Shown: in pieces, positions 15,665 through 24,733 of the stretch
Numbering within the stretch: position 1 is the stretch's first letter
How the letters are laid out: every line of letters starts with the position of its first letter
Assembly: GCA_023436395.1 (NCBI GenBank)
Contig: JAEZJJ010000028.1
Coordinates: forward strand, 1-43,229
DNA: 43,229 bases
Direction of reading: 5' to 3'
DNA from: Bacillota bacterium
GTDB taxonomy: Bacteria > Bacillota > Clostridia > Lachnospirales > Cellulosilyticaceae
Program-made: the position numbers and the translations under genes
The notes under the pieces: model-generated
The model's database searches: none
Told to the model about the DNA's origin: nothing
The model's input: only the letters and a program-made list of their open reading frames with translations

Positions 15665-16828
15665 CTACTTAATCTTATCTGTAATCACTTTAATAGCAGC
15701 TTGTAATTGGTCATCTTCTGTATCTGTTAACTCTCTACCTTTTAATATCTTTTGTGTACTTAGCTTCACCTCATAATCAGGTGCAATCCCTATTCCTTGA
15801 ATACATACTCCACTAGGTGTGAAATATTGAGAAGTTGTTAACTTAACAGCTGATCCATCAGTAAGTGGAACTATTGTTTGCACAACGCCTTTACCAAAAG
15901 TAGTGGTTCCAATGAGTTCAGCCCTATTATAATCTTTAAGGGCACCTGCTAATACTTCTGAAGCACTTGCACTATTGCCATTAATGAGGACGACCATAGG
16001 AATATTGGTATATTTATCATCTGCCAAATATTCGCTTCCTTTACCTTGTTTATCCTTAGTAGATACTACAATACCTTGTGGTACTAATTCATCTGCAATT
16101 TGTTCCACACTATTTAAAAGCCCACCTGGATTATTTCTAAGGTCCAGTACTAATCCCTTAGCTGCTTCCTTATTTAATCTATCTAAAGCGATTTTAAATT
16201 GGTCATAGGTTATAGCTTCAAACTGAGTAATTTGAATATAGCCTATCTCTTCATTTAACATTCTAAAATAAACCGTAGGAGAAGCTACACTTGCTCTCTC
16301 TATGGTTAAATCATAGTATTTATCTTCTTCTGGTCTATAGATTGTAATATCTACCGTAGTACCTGGTGTTCCTTTTACTAAGGTCGGCAATATGTTAAAA
16401 TCATCGCCAGTAATACGTTTACCTGCTGCCTTTATAATCCTATCTTTAGGCTTGATGCCTGCCTTTTCTGCTGGCGAGCCTTCAAATACCTCTGTTACTT
16501 CTATACTATTATCATAGGTTTGTAATGTCATCTGTATACCAATCCCGGCATAAACACCACTGGATTTTTCCTTGAAGCTTGCATATTCTTCAGCAGTATA
16601 ATAGTTAGTATAAGTATCTCCTATCCCTGCTACAAATCCCCTATAAATTCCTTCTTCTAGCTTCTGCTCATCAATATCACCTACATAATAATTTTTTAGA
16701 ACTGTTTCTATTGCCTGTAATTTTTTATCTACATAATGATACTTATCTACAAATGCTGTAGTCACCAATACCATTATTAAGAGTAAAAAACTTATAGCAG
16801 CACCACGAAAAAATAATCTCTTTTTCAT
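15665..16828 (-). CDS. ctpA: S41 carboxyl-terminal processing protease (CtpA/CtpB type)
   Basis: A 387-residue protein with one N-terminal membrane anchor (about 8-27), a PDZ domain (about 95-180, with AGIGIQM and GSPAEKAGIKPKDRI) and a peptidase core. The expected catalytic residues are present: Ser288 in NGNSASASE, Lys313 in TFGKGVVQ and Gln317. The core motif LDLRNNPGGLL is also intact. These proteases cut secreted or membrane proteins at C-terminal regions. It has its own GGAGG site. A catalytically dead paralogue lies just upstream, and the MinJ-like gene follows by 11 nt, so the three probably share a transcript. Confidence 0.93.
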   Translation of the reverse strand: MKKRLFFRGAAISFLLLIMVLVTTAFVDKYHYVDKKLQAIETVLKNYYVGDIDEQKLEEGIYRGFVAGIGDTYTNYYTAEEYASFKEKSSGVYAGIGIQMTLQTYDNSIEVTEVFEGSPAEKAGIKPKDRIIKAAGKRITGDDFNILPTLVKGTPGTTVDITIYRPEEDKYYDLTIERASVASPTVYFRMLNEEIGYIQITQFEAITYDQFKIALDRLNKEAAKGLVLDLRNNPGGLLNSVEQIADELVPQGIVVSTKDKQGKGSEYLADDKYTNIPMVVLINGNSASASEVLAGALKDYNRAELIGTTTFGKGVVQTIVPLTDGSAVKLTTSQYFTPSGVCIQGIGIAPDYEVKLSTQKILKGRELTDTEDDQLQAAIKVITDKIK

Positions 16829-16898
16829 TAATGCTACCTCCTTAGTATTAAATTAAATTTTATTCTCATATTATTATCTTATGTTCTTTTCTCTTATA

Positions 16899-16918
16899 TT
16901 ATCCTTGATGAAGGATAA
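16899..16918 (-). terminator. small hairpin between the two ctp genes
   Basis: TTATCCTT, loop GATG, AAGGATAA. Without a strong T-run it would be a weak attenuator or an mRNA-stability hairpin between the dead and the active protease genes. Confidence 0.4.
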
Positions 16919-16929
16919 CTAAAAAGTGA

Positions 16930-18096
16930 TTAAAATTGCTCCATTGCCTTTTTAAGTAAGCTATCATTTTCTTTGCTCACACTTCCTTTTTCTATATACT
17001 CTACTTTCTCTGCCTCAGTCATAAATACCATTTGATCTGGCTCTATTCCTTTATCCGATAAGGCTTCTCCATACTTATCGTAAAGTATACCTGTTGCAAC
17101 ACTTAAGCCACTACCATCTTCGAGTGGAATAAGTTCACTTACATAAGCAAGTCCATAAGTATCTGTTCCCATTTGCACTGCTACATCTTTTAGGGCACTC
17201 ACTAATGCTTCTGTGACTCCTCCTGTATAACGATCCGTTAATAGTACAACTTTTTTCTCATATTTACCCGAGGTCATTTCATAACTTTTAAGCTTCTCTT
17301 TACCCTGTTTAAGTTTAAAGGCTATTCCCTTATCTAAAAACAAATCGGAAATCTTGCTCACTTCTTCAACATTATTGGTATAAAGTTCTCTTAAGTCTAG
17401 AATAATCCCTTTTACTTGTTTTTCATCTAGCTCTTTCATAATGGTTTCTAAATGTGTGCTCGTTCCATTCCTAATACTTTCTAGTTTAATATATCCCACT
17501 TGATCTTTTATTTCATAGCTTAAATCATCTAATAAAACAAGTTCTGCTTTTAACTCTACGATTTCTTCTTGGCCCCCATCCTTCTTCTTTACTTTATATG
17601 TGATTTCCTTCTCACCTGTATATTCTAGTTTATCTACTACTTGTTTCCTATTTACACTTACTACTTCAATGCCATCAATAGCTACTATATGATCCCCTAC
17701 TTGAAGATTAGCCTTTTCAGCAGGTGAACCTGGTATAATTTCGGTAATTAAAATAGAATGTCCATCAGATTCCCACGTCATCTTTAACCCTACACCTAGG
17801 TAATTACCTTCTTCAGCTGCCTCAGCTTGTTTAAATTCATCTACTCCAAGGTAATATGTAGCTTGATTTTCTAAGCCACCTACATAGTTTGCATAAATAC
17901 TATCTGCGATTTGTTCTTGATCTACACTATCAACGTCATATAAATAGCGACTTGTTAAATACTTATTGATAACTTCCATTTTGCTCTTAGAGTAATATGC
18001 ATTTTTATTTTCATTATTACAGCCTACTCCTAGCATCAGAGTTAGTAGTATAGCTGTAGTAGGTACTATTTTTTTACAGTAATTTGTTGATTTCAA
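16930..18096 (-). CDS. catalytically dead S41 (CtpA-like) lipoprotein
   Basis: 388 residues with the same layout as the next gene. There is a signal sequence ending LMLGVGC (probable lipidated Cys26, with a slightly atypical box), a PDZ domain (about 98-180, GVGLKMTW and GSPAEKANLQVGDHI) and an S41 core. Aligned with ctpA, catalytic Ser288 becomes Gly293 (TDRYTGGVTE), Lys313 becomes Leu316 (TYGLAYVS) and Gln317 becomes Ser320. The LDLRNNPGG motif is LDLRELYTN. The fold is kept but all catalytic residues are lost. It may bind substrates or regulate CtpA. The start is TTG with AAGGAG upstream. Confidence 0.8.
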   Translation of the reverse strand: MKSTNYCKKIVPTTAILLTLMLGVGCNNENKNAYYSKSKMEVINKYLTSRYLYDVDSVDQEQIADSIYANYVGGLENQATYYLGVDEFKQAEAAEEGNYLGVGLKMTWESDGHSILITEIIPGSPAEKANLQVGDHIVAIDGIEVVSVNRKQVVDKLEYTGEKEITYKVKKKDGGQEEIVELKAELVLLDDLSYEIKDQVGYIKLESIRNGTSTHLETIMKELDEKQVKGIILDLRELYTNNVEEVSKISDLFLDKGIAFKLKQGKEKLKSYEMTSGKYEKKVVLLTDRYTGGVTEALVSALKDVAVQMGTDTYGLAYVSELIPLEDGSGLSVATGILYDKYGEALSDKGIEPDQMVFMTEAEKVEYIEKGSVSKENDSLLKKAMEQF

Positions 18097-18143
18097 TGTG
18101 ATCTCCTTGTTTTATTATTATTTTATCTTACACAAATTAAAAT

Positions 18144-18183
18144 GAAGAATAAAAAATCATTTATTATTAATTCTTTATTCTTC
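18144..18183 (-). terminator. intrinsic terminator after the M23 protein gene
   Basis: Arms GAAGAATAAA (18144-18153) and TTTATTCTTC (18174-18183). On the minus strand the hairpin is followed by ATTTTAATTTG. It separates the ftsE-ftsX-M23 unit from the ctp genes. Confidence 0.6.
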
Positions 18184-18235
18184 ACCCCTATTATCTTTAT
18201 TTATTATTTACCTTACTAATATTAATTAATACTTG

Positions 18236-19378
18236 TTACTGCAAATATGGCCATGGACTAGTATGTGAACCACCCGCGCGTACTTCAAAGTGACAGTGAT
18301 TTCCTGTTGAGTAACCTGTACTTCCAATCTTGGCGATTACTTGCCCTTTTCTCACGCTTTCTCCTTCACTTACTACTAAAGAAGAATTATGTCCATAGAG
18401 TGTCACAAGTCCTCCCCCATGACTAATCATCACTGTATATCCATACCCGTTTATCCAGCCAGATGTAATAACCACACCATCTGCTGCTGCTACAACATCT
18501 TCTCCATATCCTGCTGGAATGTCTATCCCCGTATGGAATTCATATTTACCAGAGATTGGGCTGGTTCTTGGATTGTATTCTGAGCTAATACGATAATATC
18601 CTGGTACTGGCCACATGAAAGTACCACCTGTATATTGCGCGGGAACCTTATTCTTATTTTTTTCTTCCAGTTCTTTTGTTAGTTTTTCAATCTCAGCTTC
18701 TAACTCTTCTGAAAGCTCTTGTAACTTAGAAATCTCTCCAGACAGCTTATTTTCTTGTGATTGCAACTTATCAATAGCTACTTGTTTAGTCGCTCGTGCC
18801 TCTTCTAACTCTCTCTTTTTACTTATTTCTTGTTTTTGTAATAAATCTAGGTCTAGCCTCTCTTCTTCTATCTTTTCCTTTTGCACTTCAATATAATCAA
18901 TCTGTTCTTGATAAGCATCTAATAACGTATTATCTTTTTCTGAAATACGTCTTATATACTCTAAACGATTCATTGCATCCCAAAAGTTATTAGAAGAAAA
19001 TACAACCTGTATGTAGCCTACCTTTTGATTCTTATACATTTGAGTCATGCGTGCTTTAGTTGCCTCATACTGCTTTTCTTTTTGAATAGTAGCTGCCTCT
19101 AATTCGGCCTCACTAGCTTCAATTTCTTTCATCTTCTCATCAAGCTGAACACCTAGTTCCTTAATATTATCTTCTATTGCTACCATCTTCTGATCCACTT
19201 CTTTAATCTCAGCTTGGATGGCCGCCTTTTCCTTCTTATGCTCATCTAAGAGTGCCTCTTTATCTTTAATATGTTGCTCTGCACTACTTAATTGGTTTTT
19301 CTTATCATCTATTGTATCTCCATAAACTGGGACAAGTAGTAACGTGAAGGCTAATAATATACTAATCTGTTTCTTCAT
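18236..19378 (-). CDS. EnvC-type murein hydrolase or activator (coiled coil plus M23 domain)
   Basis: A 380-residue protein with a signal peptide (MKKQISILLAFTLLLVPVYG), a long coiled coil (about 20-240) and a LytM/M23 domain at the end. The metal ligands appear intact: the His and Asp of EFHTGIDIP, and the HxH in GNHCHFEVRAG. This contrasts with E. coli EnvC, whose LytM site is degenerate, so the protein may itself cut cross-links. It directly follows ftsX, the membrane partner that regulates such coiled-coil hydrolases. The start at 19378 is chosen because GGAGG lies 7 nt upstream; the TTG at 19390 precedes that site. Confidence 0.9.
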   Translation of the reverse strand: MKKQISILLAFTLLLVPVYGDTIDDKKNQLSSAEQHIKDKEALLDEHKKEKAAIQAEIKEVDQKMVAIEDNIKELGVQLDEKMKEIEASEAELEAATIQKEKQYEATKARMTQMYKNQKVGYIQVVFSSNNFWDAMNRLEYIRRISEKDNTLLDAYQEQIDYIEVQKEKIEEERLDLDLLQKQEISKKRELEEARATKQVAIDKLQSQENKLSGEISKLQELSEELEAEIEKLTKELEEKNKNKVPAQYTGGTFMWPVPGYYRISSEYNPRTSPISGKYEFHTGIDIPAGYGEDVVAAADGVVITSGWINGYGYTVMISHGGGLVTLYGHNSSLVVSEGESVRKGQVIAKIGSTGYSTGNHCHFEVRAGGSHTSPWPYLQ

Positions 19379-19390
19379 AAGATCCTCCAA

Positions 19391-20284
19391 TTATACTTTT
19401 AAATGCTTGTGTATAGCAAAAGCACTTCCAATAAGACCAATACCTATTCCAAGACTTAAATAAATAGGCACTAAAGAGGTCATAATATTTGTTGTAGGCA
19501 TTAGTGAAATCTCACCTAGTATACCTGTTGCACTCTTAGACATACTTTGAACCCAGTCATATCCTAAAGCAATTGTTATAATTGCAACTAATGCACCAAA
19601 TGTGCCAATCAGCATCCCTTCTATTAAAAATGGTACACGAATAAAACTATCTGTCGCTCCTACATATTTCATAATATTAATTTCTCTTTTTCTAATATAG
19701 ACAGTTAACTTAATCGTATTAGACATTAAAAGAAGGCCTACTACTATTAAACATGCAATAATTGCATAACATATATAATTAACTGTCTTCCTAATACTAA
19801 TAAAGGTTTCTGTCTCATTTTTTAGATAGACAGCTTCATCAATCCCCTCTAGTGCTTCTATACTTTTTACAAGTTCACCTTGATTTTTTATATCAATTGC
19901 TATAATTTCAAAGGATGCTGGCAAAGGATTATCTTCCTTAAACATCTCAAATAAACTTGCGTCTTCATTATCCTCACTAAAGGTCTCTAATGCTTGATCT
20001 TTAGAAATATAAGTTATACTGGATACATTAGGCATCGTTTTTATCTTATTTTCAATACTTAAAATAGAGCTTTCACTTAAGCCATCTTGAATATAAGCTG
20101 TAATACCAAACTTACTTTCTATTTGTTCAATGATATAATCAATATTGGTACCAATCGAATAGGACATTCCTAATATAAGTAAACAAAGTACAATCGTTCC
20201 TGCTGAAGCAAATGCCATTGTCCTGTTTCTCCACAGTCCTATGATACCCTCTTTAAATAAATATTTGAGAGTATTCCACTTCAT
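19391..20284 (-). CDS. ftsX: cell division protein FtsX
   Basis: About 297 residues with four membrane helices: one after GLWRNRTMAFASAG and three near the end. An extracellular loop of about 130 residues holds SITYISKDQALETF and NPLPASFEI, typical of FtsX. It acts with the FtsE ATPase to gate septal peptidoglycan hydrolysis. The third of three consecutive ATGs (20284) is best spaced from AAGGAGG, and it overlaps the end of ftsE. Its stop abuts the ribosome binding site of the M23 gene, its likely extracellular partner. Confidence 0.95.
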   Translation of the reverse strand: MKWNTLKYLFKEGIIGLWRNRTMAFASAGTIVLCLLILGMSYSIGTNIDYIIEQIESKFGITAYIQDGLSESSILSIENKIKTMPNVSSITYISKDQALETFSEDNEDASLFEMFKEDNPLPASFEIIAIDIKNQGELVKSIEALEGIDEAVYLKNETETFISIRKTVNYICYAIIACLIVVGLLLMSNTIKLTVYIRKREINIMKYVGATDSFIRVPFLIEGMLIGTFGALVAIITIALGYDWVQSMSKSATGILGEISLMPTTNIMTSLVPIYLSLGIGIGLIGSAFAIHKHLKV

Positions 20285-20960
20285 CATCATATCCTCCTTC
20301 ATGTACATCTTTACTTATTTGTCCATTAGAAATCTCTATTACCCTCTTTTTCAGTGTATTAACTATTTCTCTCTCATGAGTAGCCATAAGAATAGTTACC
20401 CCTCGTTTATTAATATCCTGCAAACAATTCATGATTTCCCATGAAGTAGCTGGGTCTAAATTCCCCGTCGGCTCGTCTGCAATAAGAATAGGATTGTTAT
20501 TAACAATAGCTCTCGCTAAAGCTGTTCTTTGTTGCTCACCACCTGAAAGTTCGTTTGGATAACAGCGTGCTTTTCTTGCAAGACCTACAAGGCCTAATAC
20601 AATGGGTACATTCTTTCTAATTTCCCTAGAGGTTGCACCAACTATTTGCATAGCAAATGCTACATTTTCATAAACTGTCTTATTGGGCAGTAACCTAAAG
20701 TCTTGGAATACCATACCTAAATCTCTTCTAAGATATGGAATTTGCCTTCTTTTTAATCTAGAAATGTCTCTATTGTTAATAATAATTTTACCGTGATCAG
20801 GATCAATTTCCTTAAAAAGTAGTCTTAAAAAGGTGGATTTTCCTGAACCACTATTGCCTGTTATAAATACAAATTCACCTTTTTCTATTTTTAGACTAAC
20901 ATTATTAAGTCCTACTGCACCATTAGAATATACCTTAGATACACCTTGTAATTGAATCAT
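20253..20960 (-). CDS. ftsE: cell division ATP-binding protein FtsE
   Basis: A 235-residue ABC ATPase. Walker A is TGNSGSGKST near residue 35, VFQDFRLLP is the Q-loop, ELSGGEQQR is the signature and LIADEPTGNLDP is Walker B. The tail is long and acidic. It starts the ftsE-ftsX-M23 unit. It overlaps ftsX by about 30 nt, which suggests coupled translation. A GGGGAT site precedes the ATG. Confidence 0.96.
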   Translation of the reverse strand: MIQLQGVSKVYSNGAVGLNNVSLKIEKGEFVFITGNSGSGKSTFLRLLFKEIDPDHGKIIINNRDISRLKRRQIPYLRRDLGMVFQDFRLLPNKTVYENVAFAMQIVGATSREIRKNVPIVLGLVGLARKARCYPNELSGGEQQRTALARAIVNNNPILIADEPTGNLDPATSWEIMNCLQDINKRGVTILMATHEREIVNTLKKRVIEISNGQISKDVHEGGYDDEVEYSQIFI

Positions 20961-20981
20961 TTCAAATCCCCTGTTTCTTTT

Positions 20982-22079
20982 TTACATTCTATTTTGACTT
21001 TGTCTTTCCATATAATCCATATACTGACTTACCATAATTGTAATTTTGAAGATAATGGCATCATCAAATTTACGTAAGTCTAGACCTGTTGTTTTTAATA
21101 ATTTATCTAAGCGATAAACTAATGTATTTCTATGAATATAGAGTTGTCTTGAAGTCTCAGATACATTTAAGCTATTCTCAAAGAATTTATTAACAGTCAT
21201 TAATGTTTCTTCATCAAAACTATCTACACGTTTATCCTTAAGTACCTCTTTAATAAAAAGCTTACATAATGATAAAGGTAATTGGTAGATGATTCTTCCA
21301 ATACCTAATTTAGCGTAGTAAGAAATATGACCTTCGCAGTTAAAGATCTTACCTACTTCTAGAGCCATATTTGCTTCTTTATAAGAGTTAGATACATCTT
21401 TAAGGTCACTTACTACTGCCCCAACAGCTACATATACTTTACTCATAGCTTCTGCACTTAAAGTATCATAAATCATCTTCGCATAGTTTTCAACTTCTAC
21501 TGGATTATCTGAACTCACTTCTTTTACTAGGATAATATTTTTTTCATCTACTGCAGTCACAAAGTCTTTTGTTTTATCAGGGAAGATATTTCTTAAGATA
21601 TCAGACATACTGCTATCTCTTCTTTCTTCACACTCGATTAAGTATACGATACGCTGAACATTATTTTTAATATGAAGTTTCTTAGCTCTTGTATAAATAT
21701 CCACTAATAATAAGTTATCAAGTAATAAGTTCTTAATGAAATTATCTCTATCGAAACGTTCTTTATATGCCACTAATAAACTCTTAATTTGAAATGCCAC
21801 AAGTTTTCCTAATTTATAAGCTTCATCATCAGCCCCACTTACTGAAAGTACATACTCAACAATATATTCATCATAAATCTTAAAATAATGAGATGCTTGT
21901 AATTCTTGACTATCTGCTTGTGAATTAATAAAAGCTTCTACTTGTGGTACATATTCTCCTGCACTTTTTCCATCTGTTGTAACAACAACTTTTGATTCTG
22001 CATCTAAAATACAAAAATCTCTTCTGGTAATGCCTTTTAATCCATCAATTGTATTTTGTAAAATTTGATTAGATATCAT
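20982..22079 (-). CDS. CdaR/PucR-type transcriptional regulator
   Basis: About 365 residues. An N-terminal sugar-diacid-recognition-like region (ILQNTIDGLKGITRRDFCILDAESKVVVTTDG) is followed by a GGDEF-like middle with VYVAVGAVVSDLKDVSNSYKEANMALEVG. The PucR-type helix-turn-helix at the end reads NVSETSRQLYIHRNTLVYRLDKL. Proteins of this group regulate carbohydrate or nitrogen genes. The ATG at 22079 is taken as the start; the TTG at 22097 lies before the GGGAG site. It ends about 20 nt before ftsE, so some readthrough is possible. The ligand is unknown. Confidence 0.85.
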   Translation of the reverse strand: MISNQILQNTIDGLKGITRRDFCILDAESKVVVTTDGKSAGEYVPQVEAFINSQADSQELQASHYFKIYDEYIVEYVLSVSGADDEAYKLGKLVAFQIKSLLVAYKERFDRDNFIKNLLLDNLLLVDIYTRAKKLHIKNNVQRIVYLIECEERRDSSMSDILRNIFPDKTKDFVTAVDEKNIILVKEVSSDNPVEVENYAKMIYDTLSAEAMSKVYVAVGAVVSDLKDVSNSYKEANMALEVGKIFNCEGHISYYAKLGIGRIIYQLPLSLCKLFIKEVLKDKRVDSFDEETLMTVNKFFENSLNVSETSRQLYIHRNTLVYRLDKLLKTTGLDLRKFDDAIIFKITIMVSQYMDYMERQSQNRM

Positions 22080-22262
22080 ATGTTTATCAGCTCCCAAAGT
22101 ATTAAATTATTTATTTTCCCAGTATCCTTAATTCTATTTTATCCTATTTAAGGTTAAAAAAAAAGTTATATTTTACTATTTATTCTCATAAAACTTCTAT
22201 TAATAATGAAAATTATTCCATTAATAAAATAGACTAGCATTAAAATTTCCAAGAGTATATAA

Positions 22263-22293
22263 AAGGCACTAAGATTAAACATCTTAGTGCCTT
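22263..22293 (-). terminator. intrinsic terminator after the MsmX-type gene
   Basis: A 13-bp perfect stem (AAGGCACTAAGAT) and 5-nt loop, followed on the minus strand by TTTATATAC. Confidence 0.85.
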
Positions 22294-22306
22294 AACTAAC
22301 TAAAAA

Positions 22307-23425
22307 CTAGTTTGTAATTGTTTGTTGGCTTTCTAAATCAAATATGTGAATTTTTGTTACATCGAAGGCAATTTTAACTTCATCATCTGGAGCTGCTTGA
22401 CAAGATGTATCAAAACGTCCTGTAATATTGTTACCTTCACAAATCATATAGAAGTTCTTTTCTGAACCAAGCATTTCTATTACTTCAACTGTAGCTGAAG
22501 CAACAATATAGTCTGCTTTTTGTTCTTCGAAAAGTGTAGATGGTTCTGCAACATGTTCTGGACGAATACCCATCATAACATCTTTACCTATGTATCCACC
22601 TGCAACCACTTTTTCTGCTTTTTCTTTAGTAAGTTTAATTTCTACGCTACCAAATGTAAGCATAACGTCTTCGCCTTTTTTAATAACTTTAGCTTCAATT
22701 AAGTTCATTTGTGGTGAACCAATGAATCCAGCAACGAATAAGTTTTGTGGTTTACTATAAAGGTTAGATGGAGTATCTACTTGTTGGATAACACCGTCTT
22801 TAAGAACTACGATTCTTGTACCAAGTGTCATAGCTTCTACTTGGTCATGAGTAACGTAGATGAATGTTGTTTGTAATCTATGATGCATTTTAGAAAGTTC
22901 TGTTCTCATTTGTACACGAAGTTTAGCATCAAGGTTTGATAAAGGTTCGTCTAATAAGAATACTTTTGGTTCACGAACCATAGCACGACCCATAGCAACA
23001 CGTTGACGTTGCCCACCTGATAATGCTTTTGGTTTACGGTCTAAGCATTGATCAATGTCAAGGATTTTAGCTGCTTCACGAACACGGCGGTCAATTTCTT
23101 CTTTTGGAGTTTTACGAAGTTTTAAACCAAATGCCATGTTATCATATACAGTCATATGAGGATATAGAGCATAATTTTGGAATACCATTGCAATGTCACG
23201 GTCTTTTGGAGCTACATCATTACAAAGTTTATCTCCAATCCATAATTCTCCTCCAGTAATTTCTTCAAGACCTGCAATCATACGTAATGTAGTAGATTTA
23301 CCACATCCTGATGGGCCTACGAAGATGATGAACTCTTTGTCCTCGATATCTAAGTTGAAGTCTTTAACTGCTACGAAGCCGTTTGAGTAACGTTTTTCGA
23401 TATTTTTTAATTTTAAACCTGCCAC
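22307..23425 (-). CDS. msmX: MsmX/UgpC-type carbohydrate ABC transporter ATPase
   Basis: 372 residues. Walker A GPSGCGKST is near 37-45, VFQNYALYPHMTV is the Q-loop, LSGGQRQRVAMGRA is the signature and VFLLDEPLSNLDAKLR is Walker B. They are followed by VTHDQVEAMTLG and a regulatory OB domain (about 240-372, with GIRPEHV). No permease or binding-protein gene is near, which fits an MsmX-like ATPase shared by several sugar importers. The start is GTG with a GGGGG site. Codons here look optimised (regular GGT, CGT, AAA), suggesting high expression. Confidence 0.9.
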   Translation of the reverse strand: MAGLKLKNIEKRYSNGFVAVKDFNLDIEDKEFIIFVGPSGCGKSTTLRMIAGLEEITGGELWIGDKLCNDVAPKDRDIAMVFQNYALYPHMTVYDNMAFGLKLRKTPKEEIDRRVREAAKILDIDQCLDRKPKALSGGQRQRVAMGRAMVREPKVFLLDEPLSNLDAKLRVQMRTELSKMHHRLQTTFIYVTHDQVEAMTLGTRIVVLKDGVIQQVDTPSNLYSKPQNLFVAGFIGSPQMNLIEAKVIKKGEDVMLTFGSVEIKLTKEKAEKVVAGGYIGKDVMMGIRPEHVAEPSTLFEEQKADYIVASATVEVIEMLGSEKNFYMICEGNNITGRFDTSCQAAPDDEVKIAFDVTKIHIFDLESQQTITN

Positions 23426-23799
23426 TTTGGTTTCCCCCTTAAGTTTGGATAAAATTCATATGTCATTGGACTTACTTTACTATACTATACTTTTCCAACC
23501 TTTTGCTATTGGCTATTTTTATAAAAACGTTTCTAGCATTTTGGCTAATAGTCCTAAATTAGTTTAATCTCCTAATTTTTAGGGGACACAATACACCATT
23601 CCTCATAAATATTTCCAAATATATCCCTATAATCTTGATATAAATTTACATAAAGGATATTTTCATCTTTATTTCAAGTAGGATAAATATTTTTCACTTA
23701 TTTCCTCTATACATTACTTCTATCTATTAAGTGGTTTTACAACTATTTTTTAGTTAATCTCCTGTCATTTTAGGTAAGTTTCTATTCAACTAGATTACA
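23426..23799. other. AT-rich intergenic region
   Basis: 374 nt without a gene. Apart from the cre-like site and the presumed msmX promoter region (TATAGT repeats at 23478-23491), nothing specific was seen. Confidence 0.5.
23522..23535. promoter_or_regulatory. possible catabolite response element upstream of msmX
   Basis: TAAAAACGTTTCTA keeps the AAACGTTT core and fits the CcpA cre consensus at 12 of 14 positions by eye. It lies about 100 nt before the msmX start. Confidence 0.25.
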
Positions 23800-23835
23800 A
23801 GGCTTATAATATGTTATCTAGCATATTATAAGCCT
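23800..23835 (-). terminator. hairpin after the TagA-like gene
   Basis: A 14-bp stem (AGGCTTATAATATG with its complement) and 8-nt loop. It lacks a strong T-run (TTGTAATC follows). Confidence 0.6.
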
Positions 23836-23847
23836 CTACTCTCGCTC

Positions 23848-24585
23848 TTAACTATTTTTATAAAAAATAACTTCTTTTAGGAATAAAGGAAGGATAAGCA
23901 TACGTTTAAAACGTGTCGGTTGTTTTAATAACCGATAAAACCATTCTAAGCCTAGTTTTTGAAAGGCAATAGGTGCTCTTTTTACACGTCCAGCCATGCC
24001 ATCTAAACTACCGCCTACCCCTATAGCTACTTTTACGTGAGGTAATTGGTGTTTATGCTCTTCAATCCACATTTCTTGTTTAGGTGCTCCTAATGCTACT
24101 AATAGAATATTGGCACCTGATGCATTAATATCTTCTATAATAGAAGGCTCATCTTCTTTTTGAAAATAACCATCTCTTGTTCCTACTATTTGAATGCCAG
24201 GATAAGTTGCTCTCATTTTTTCTGCAGCTTCTTCTGCTACATCTGGTTTACTTCCAAAAAAGTAATATTTATACCCTTCTTTTACTGCTCTTTTCATTGT
24301 GTTTTGCACTAAGTCATATCCAGCTACACGTTCAGGAAGTCTTTCGCCTTTTTGAATTCTAGAGCCAATAACTACGCCAATGCCATCTGGCACTACTAAA
24401 TCTGCTTTTTTAATAGTCTCTAAAAAATCTTTATTTTGTTTTGCTAACATTACAATCTCAGGATTAGGTGTACATATAGCATGCAATCCTTCTGAATGCA
24501 TAAATTCATTTACTTTCTCTACTGCTTCATCCATTGTTACTTTTGAAATAGGTACGCCTAAAATATCTATTGTAGTCATTATCAT
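23848..24585 (-). CDS. TagA/WecG-type glycosyltransferase
   Basis: A 245-residue WecG/TagA/CpsF-family enzyme. ICTPNPEIVMLAK, ADLVVPDGIGVVIGSR, YYFFGSKPDVAEEAA and LLVALGAPKQEMWI are the family blocks, and a short amphipathic tail (PLFLKEVIFYK) can hold it at the membrane. Family members add the second sugar (ManNAc or similar) to undecaprenyl-PP-GlcNAc in wall teichoic acid or secondary cell-wall polymer synthesis. csaB and LCP genes nearby support the polymer role. Two ATGs (24585 and 24579) are both possible starts from one GGAGG. Confidence 0.9.
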   Translation of the reverse strand: MIMTTIDILGVPISKVTMDEAVEKVNEFMHSEGLHAICTPNPEIVMLAKQNKDFLETIKKADLVVPDGIGVVIGSRIQKGERLPERVAGYDLVQNTMKRAVKEGYKYYFFGSKPDVAEEAAEKMRATYPGIQIVGTRDGYFQKEDEPSIIEDINASGANILLVALGAPKQEMWIEEHKHQLPHVKVAIGVGGSLDGMAGRVKRAPIAFQKLGLEWFYRLLKQPTRFKRMLILPLFLKEVIFYKNS

Positions 24586-24681
24586 TTACCTCCATGATTG
24601 AAAATTGAATAATTATATTCATCTTTTCTACTTCCTTGTTTATATTAACGATATCCAAATGAATATGCAAGTATAGAAAAA

Positions 24682-24722
24682 AGGGATTTTATATATAGTG
24701 TCATGCCATATATAAAATCCCT
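24682..24722 (-). terminator. intrinsic terminator after csaB
   Basis: Stem AGGGATTTTATATA (24682-24695) with 24709-24722. On the minus strand it is followed by TTTTTTCTATAC. Confidence 0.85.
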
Positions 24723-24733
24723 AACCCATTTTT

